Origin: Fimbriimonadales bacterium | GTDB lineage: Bacteria; Armatimonadota; Fimbriimonadia; Fimbriimonadales; GBS-DC | Reading direction: 5' to 3' | Assembly (NCBI GenBank): GCA_026416655.1 | Contig: JAOAES010000356.1 | Location: 1-8,765, forward strand | DNA: 8,765 bases | Part shown: piece after piece, positions 4,793 to 8,765 of the stretch | Layout: each line of letters opens with the position of its first letter | Numbering within the stretch: the stretch's first letter is position 1 | The notes under the pieces: generated by a model | The model's database searches: none | The model's input: the letters and a program-made list of their open reading frames with translations, nothing else | Told to the model about the DNA's origin: nothing | Translations under genes and position numbers: made by a program

Positions 4793-6181
4793 ATGCGATA
4801 CGAAAGTCTATTAGATGCTATTGGAAACACGCCGTTGGTGCGCCTGCAGCGCATTCCGCGCCACCTCAAACCCGCAATTTACGCCAAGCTGGAGTTTATG
4901 AACCCCGGCGGCAGCGTAAAAGACCGCATCGCGCTGCGGATGCTCTTGCAAGCGGAGCGTGAGGGCAAAATCAAACCCGGCGGCACGATTATCGAATGCA
5001 CTTCGGGCAACACGGGGATGGGGCTGGCGATGGCGGCGGCGTTGCGCGGCTACCGCGCCATCTTCACCACCACCGATAAGCAGTCCCGCGAGAAGATCAA
5101 TATGCTCAAGGCGATGGGCGCGGAAGTGATTGTGTGTCCGACTGCCGTTGCGCCCGACGACCCCCGCAGCTACTACTCCGTCGCCCGCAAACTGGCGCAG
5201 GAGATCCCCAACGCATGGTTCGTGAACCAGTACGAGAACCCCGCCAACCCCGAAGCGCATTACCTGACCACAGGTCCCGAACTCTGGGAAGATACGGAAG
5301 GACGCATCACGCACCTTGTGGCGGGCATCGGCACGGGCGGCACGCTCTCAGGCGCGGGACGCTACCTCAAAGAGCGCAACCCCAACATCCAGATTATTGG
5401 CGTGGATCCTGTCGGCTCGGTCTACTACGACTACTTCCACCACGGCAAGGTCGTGGAGGCGCATCCCTATCTGGTGGAGGGCATCGGCGAGGATATCTTC
5501 CCCTCCACGATGGACTTCTCGGTGGTAGACGATGTGATTCAGGTGACCGACTGCGACTGTTTTCTGTGGGCGCGTCGGTTGGCGCGTGAGGAGGGGATTT
5601 TCGCGGGCGGCTCGACGGGCGCCGCGCTCTACGGCGCGCTCGAAGTCGCCAAACGCGCCGACGAGAACGCGCTGATTGTGTTTATCGTGCCTGACGGCGG
5701 CGCGCGCGTGCTGAACAAGGTCTACAACGATGATTGGCTGCGCGAACACCGCTGCTATGAACCCCGCATCAAACTCACCGCGCGCGACTTAATCGAAGCG
5801 AAGCGGCGGCGTGGACTCGCGCACGAACTGCTCACCGTCAGCCCGCACGATACCTTGTTGGAAGCCTTCCAGATTATGGAGCAGCACGACATCTCCCAAC
5901 TACCGGTGATCGAAAACGGCGAGCCGATTGGCTCCATTTCTGAGGATACCGTTATGCAACTCGCTCTGCAGGGACGCGATTTGAACAGTTATGTGGTGCG
6001 CGAGGTGATGAACCCGCCCCTGCCGATTGTCCCGCCCGACGCCTATCTCGATGAGCTAACCGAGCTGATTCGTCGTGAGACCGCTGCGCTCGTGCCCGTC
6101 GAGAACGGACGCTATGATGTGCTGACCAAGTACGACCTGGTGCATACACTGGCGCACTTGCTTGGCTTGCCCGAACACTAA
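4793..6181 (+). CDS. cbs: Cystathionine beta-synthase with C-terminal CBS-domain pair
   Basis: A 462-residue PLP enzyme condensing serine with homocysteine to cystathionine. Fold-type II motifs: NTPLVRL (12-18), NPGGSVKDR (37-45) with PLP lysine K43, TSGNTG (70-75), and phosphate loop GTGGT (180-184). Features favouring CBS over cysteine synthase are PDDPRSYY (121-128), the QYENPANPEAHY block (146-157), and VEGIGEDIFPSTMDFSVVDD (positions set by the later reading). A Bateman pair follows: CBS1 from about 344 to 393 (LTVSPHDTLLEA, SQLPVIENGEPIG) and CBS2 from about 402 to 455 (VREVMNPPLPIV, LTKYDLV). In eukaryotic enzymes this pair binds S-adenosylmethionine; here that is inference. There is no N-terminal haem-binding extension, as in yeast and actinobacterial CBS. 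It heads a two-gene operon with the gamma-lyase. An O-acetylserine sulfhydrylase side activity is possible. Confidence 0.93.
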   Translation: MRYESLLDAIGNTPLVRLQRIPRHLKPAIYAKLEFMNPGGSVKDRIALRMLLQAEREGKIKPGGTIIECTSGNTGMGLAMAAALRGYRAIFTTTDKQSREKINMLKAMGAEVIVCPTAVAPDDPRSYYSVARKLAQEIPNAWFVNQYENPANPEAHYLTTGPELWEDTEGRITHLVAGIGTGGTLSGAGRYLKERNPNIQIIGVDPVGSVYYDYFHHGKVVEAHPYLVEGIGEDIFPSTMDFSVVDDVIQVTDCDCFLWARRLAREEGIFAGGSTGAALYGALEVAKRADENALIVFIVPDGGARVLNKVYNDDWLREHRCYEPRIKLTARDLIEAKRRRGLAHELLTVSPHDTLLEAFQIMEQHDISQLPVIENGEPIGSISEDTVMQLALQGRDLNSYVVREVMNPPLPIVPPDAYLDELTELIRRETAALVPVENGRYDVLTKYDLVHTLAHLLGLPEH

Positions 6182-6197
6182 ATCAGGAGGCTACTGC

Positions 6198-7343
6198 ATG
6201 CGTTTCGCCACGAAAGCCATTCATGCGGGCTTGGAACCCGACCCCGCAACGGGGGCGATTATGACCCCCGTCTATCTCACTTCAACCTACGCCCAAAGCG
6301 CGCCCGGACAGCACAAAGGCTATGAATATTCGCGCTCTGACCACCCCACCCGCGCCGCGCTGGAACGCAACCTCGCCGCGCTGGAGGGCGTGGAGTACGG
6401 TCTCGCCTTCGCCAGCGGACTCGCGGCGGAGAACACCGTACTGAACCTGCTCCAATCCGGCGACCATGTCGTCGCCACGCGCGACCTGTACGGCGGCACC
6501 TACCGTCTGTTCGAGCGCGTCTGGGCAAAGTACGGCATCGAGTTCTCCTACGCCGACGGCGAGGATATCGAAGCGCTGCGTCAGGCGTTCCGCCCGAATA
6601 CCCGGATGCTCTGGATCGAGACGCCGAGCAACCCCATGCTCACGATTACCGACCTGAAAGCGGCGTGCGAGCTGGCGCACGCGCACGGCGCGCTCGCGGT
6701 GGTGGATAATACCTTCGCCACGCCTTACCTGCAACGCCCCTTCGAGTTCGGCGCGGATATCGTCGTCCACTCCACCACGAAGTATCTTGGGGGGCACTCC
6801 GATGTGGTGGGCGGCGCGCTCTGTGTCCGCGACCGCGCCCTCTACGAGCAGCTCAAGTTCTACCAGAACGCCGTCGGCGCAGTGCCTGGACCGCTGAGCT
6901 GTTTTCTGGTGCTGCGCGGGATTAAGACGCTCGCGCTGCGGATGCGCCAGCACTGCGAGAACGCCCGCCGCATCGCCGAGTACCTTGCGCGCCATCCTGA
7001 AGTGAAGACCGTGCGCTACCCCGGTCTGCCGAACCATCCCGGACACGAACGCGCCCGCCAGCAGATGTCGGACTTCGGCGCGATTGTCACGATGGAGCTG
7101 CACGGCGGTGTGGAGCGCGCCATGCGGTTCCTCTCCAGCACGCGCTTGTTCACCTTAGCCGAGTCGTTGGGCGGTGTGGAATCGCTGATGTGCCACCCCG
7201 CGACGATGACTCATGCCTCCATCCCGCCCGAAGAGCGGGCAAAAATCGGCATCACCGACGCGCTAATCCGCCTCTCCGTCGGCGTGGAGGATGTGGAAGA
7301 TTTGCTGGAGGATCTGGAACAGGCGATGGCGAAGAGCCGATAG
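6198..7343 (+). CDS. mccB: Cystathionine gamma-lyase / gamma-synthase (Cys/Met metabolism PLP enzyme)
   Basis: A 381-residue fold-type I PLP enzyme. Motifs: YEYSRSDHPTR (43-52) with the Tyr/Arg that contact PLP phosphate from the neighbouring subunit, SGLAAEN (73-79), DLYGGTYRLF (96-105) with stacking Y99, WIETPSNPML (139-148), VVDNTFATPYLQRP (168-181) with D170, and STTKYLGGHSDVVGG (192-206) with Schiff-base lysine K195. The end, TLAESLGGVESL to THAS and LIRLSVGVEDVEDLLEDLEQA, is typical of the family. Sequence alone hardly separates lyase from synthase. Its position 16 nt behind cbs argues for the lyase, completing reverse transsulfuration to cysteine, 2-oxobutyrate and ammonia. The start at 6198 is chosen for AGGAGG (6185-6190) 7 nt upstream; an ATG at 6162 inside cbs would add a 12-residue unrelated tail. 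The TAG stop directly abuts that of the convergent gene. Confidence 0.93.
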   Translation: MRFATKAIHAGLEPDPATGAIMTPVYLTSTYAQSAPGQHKGYEYSRSDHPTRAALERNLAALEGVEYGLAFASGLAAENTVLNLLQSGDHVVATRDLYGGTYRLFERVWAKYGIEFSYADGEDIEALRQAFRPNTRMLWIETPSNPMLTITDLKAACELAHAHGALAVVDNTFATPYLQRPFEFGADIVVHSTTKYLGGHSDVVGGALCVRDRALYEQLKFYQNAVGAVPGPLSCFLVLRGIKTLALRMRQHCENARRIAEYLARHPEVKTVRYPGLPNHPGHERARQQMSDFGAIVTMELHGGVERAMRFLSSTRLFTLAESLGGVESLMCHPATMTHASIPPEERAKIGITDALIRLSVGVEDVEDLLEDLEQAMAKSR

Positions 7344-8765
7344 CTACGCCGCTTTTGGCTGCGCCCGCGCCTCTTGCTGCAGCAGGCGGAGCTTGTTGCT
7401 GCCGTTCAGCGCGGCGATTTTGTAGCACTCGGCAAGCGTCGGATAGTTGAAAATCGCCTTCAGGAAGTAGTCCACGGTCGCGTTGAAGGCTATTGCGACC
7501 TGCCCGATGTGAATGAGTTCGGTTGCGCCCGCGCCGATGGCATGCACGCCCAGTATCGCGCGCGTCTCCTCGTGGATGAGCATCTTGAGCAGCCCGTGCG
7601 TATCACCGAGGAGTTGCCCTCGCGCCGTCTCGCGATAGTGCGCCACGCCCGCCTCGTAGGGCACGCCTTCCGCCGTGAGCTGCGCTTCCGTCTTGCCTAC
7701 CATCGCGATTTCGGGCACCGTGTAAATCCCGTAGGGAAACAGCGGGCAGCTCTGCTCCACAGGCTCCCCGCAGGCGTAGCATGCCGCCACGCGCCCCTGC
7801 TCCATCGAAGTGCTTGCCAGCGCAGGGAAGCCAATCACATCGCCGACCGCGTAGATATGGGGGATTGTCGTCTGGAACCGTTCGTTCACCTGCAGTCGCC
7901 CGCGCGCGTCAGGCTCCAGCCCGATTTTCTCCAGTCCCAGTGTGGAGGTCGCGCCTTGCCGTCCGATACAGTAGAGCAACGCTTCCGCCCGCAGATGCTT
8001 GCCGCTCGCTAAAGTCGCCTCCACCAGTCCGCAAGGCAAAATCTGCACCTCGCTTACCTGCTCGCCCAAACGCAGTGTGATGTCTGCCGAGCGCATGTGA
8101 TACTGCAACGCCTCGCTGATTTCCGAGTCGACGAAGTCCAGCAACCGCTGCCGCGCCTCCACCAGAATCACCCGCACGCCCAGCAGGTTCATCATGCAGG
8201 CGTACTCCACGCCAATTACCCCACCCCCTACGATAATCAGGCTCTTCGGCAGGCGCGGCAGGCGTAGAAACGAATCGCTGTCCACCACGCGCTGGTCATC
8301 GAACGGGATATGCGACGGGCGCGCAGGAACTGTGCCCACCGCCAGAATAATCGCCTCAGCGCGCACCACCTCGTGCCCCGTCGGTTGAATCACGCGCACG
8401 GTATATTCGTCTTCGAAGTAGGCGTTGCCCCAGAGCATCTGCACGCCGTTTTTCTGCAGATGCTCGCGTATCACCGCCTGCTCCGTGCGGATGATGTGCT
8501 GGCACTGCGCGACCAGGTCCTGAATTGTCAAGTCGCTGGGGATGTGTGCGCTGGTCTCGTGATATAGCCCGCCGCGTTTGCCCGTGAGTTGCAGAATCGC
8601 TTCGCGCAGCGCCTTGCTGGGGATAGTGCCCGTGTTGATGCACACACCGCCGAGGTTCGTCTGACGCTCGACAATCGCGACGCTGCGCCCGAGTTTCGCC
8701 GCCTGAATCGCCGCGCGCTGCCCCGCCGGACCGCTGCCAATTACCAGCACATCCACCTGACGCAT
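7344..8765 (-). CDS. sthA: Soluble pyridine nucleotide transhydrogenase-like flavoprotein (SthA type, Lpd family)
   Basis: A 473-residue FAD protein of the dihydrolipoamide dehydrogenase/glutathione reductase superfamily. FAD site GSGPAG (10-15); NAD(P) site GGGVIGVEYA (180-189); second FAD motif IYAVGDVIGFPALAS (304-318). The redox motif reads LGGVCINTGTIPSKAL (38-53): C42 is kept but the second cysteine of the Lpd pattern is T47, as in SthA, so no disulfide can form. The C-terminus has FNYPTLAECYKIAALNG instead of the His-Glu dyad of lipoamide dehydrogenases, again as in SthA, where hydride passes between NADH and NADPH. Resemblance to E. coli SthA extends across the whole chain (GIYTVPEI, VGKTEAQLTA, VDYFLKAIFNYPT). 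A tail of about 14 residues after the usual end is extra. E203 at the end of the second beta strand is unlike E. coli SthA. The ATG is the last base triplet of the window, so upstream signals are unseen. Confidence 0.85.
   Translation of the reverse strand: MRQVDVLVIGSGPAGQRAAIQAAKLGRSVAIVERQTNLGGVCINTGTIPSKALREAILQLTGKRGGLYHETSAHIPSDLTIQDLVAQCQHIIRTEQAVIREHLQKNGVQMLWGNAYFEDEYTVRVIQPTGHEVVRAEAIILAVGTVPARPSHIPFDDQRVVDSDSFLRLPRLPKSLIIVGGGVIGVEYACMMNLLGVRVILVEARQRLLDFVDSEISEALQYHMRSADITLRLGEQVSEVQILPCGLVEATLASGKHLRAEALLYCIGRQGATSTLGLEKIGLEPDARGRLQVNERFQTTIPHIYAVGDVIGFPALASTSMEQGRVAACYACGEPVEQSCPLFPYGIYTVPEIAMVGKTEAQLTAEGVPYEAGVAHYRETARGQLLGDTHGLLKMLIHEETRAILGVHAIGAGATELIHIGQVAIAFNATVDYFLKAIFNYPTLAECYKIAALNGSNKLRLLQQEARAQPKAA

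Noticed and set aside
6162..6197. Earlier ATG for the gamma-lyase gene, inside cbs
   Set aside because: It would add MACPNTKSGGYC, which is unlike the family; ATG 6198 has AGGAGG 7 nt upstream and gives the standard N-terminus.
6282..7103. 273-codon minus-strand reading frame opposite the gamma-lyase gene
   Set aside because: Shadow of a motif-complete gene; no recognisable domain and no ribosome-binding site considered convincing.
1..8765. CRISPR arrays, insertion sequences, tRNA or rRNA genes, phage or defence cassettes
   Set aside because: Nearly all bases are occupied by housekeeping genes. No regularly spaced repeats, transposase-like proteins, terminal inverted repeats or tRNA-like folds were seen. 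The DUF6922-like gene has no toxin partner here, so I do not call a toxin-antitoxin system.

Overview
This is a GC-rich, tightly packed bacterial chromosomal window holding eight protein genes and almost no spare DNA. It shows no RNA genes, mobile elements, CRISPR arrays or prophage genes. The host is a rod-shaped (MreBCD-containing) bacterium that I cannot place firmly. The unusual operon make-up and the DUF6922-like protein would fit an under-sampled phylum such as Armatimonadota or a relative, but this is a weak inference without a search.

Left half (1-4683, all minus strand): one co-directional cluster reading mreB, mreC, a small DUF6922-like gene, mreD, a glutamate dehydrogenase gene, and the start of a glycoside hydrolase family 38-like gene that runs off the left edge. 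The first junctions are coupled or nearly so: 5 nt after mreB and 5 nt after mreC, each with an alternative overlapping start. A 113-nt spacer separates the small gene from mreD, 40 nt separate mreD from gdh, and 3 nt separate gdh from the GH38-like gene. MreB, MreC and MreD form the membrane-linked scaffold for lateral-wall peptidoglycan synthesis. The usual downstream partners (PBP2 and RodA genes) are not here; amino-acid and sugar metabolism genes follow instead.

Centre (4684-4792): a 109-bp divergent intergenic region. It contains the one AT-rich promoter core in the window (a perfect TATAAT), a 10-bp palindrome, and good ribosome-binding sites for both flanking genes.

Right half: two plus-strand genes, cystathionine beta-synthase with a C-terminal CBS-domain pair and a cystathionine gamma-lyase/synthase. 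They are 16 nt apart and most simply form a reverse transsulfuration operon (homocysteine + serine to cystathionine, then to cysteine). A convergent minus-strand flavoprotein gene of the soluble transhydrogenase (SthA) type fills the right edge. Its stop codon abuts that of the gamma-lyase gene with no base between.

Most of the window is conventional housekeeping. The parts worth a second look are the DUF6922-like gene inside the mre operon, the unclear start and in-frame minicistron before mreD, the cofactor question for the SthA-like enzyme, and the zero-gap convergent gene ends.
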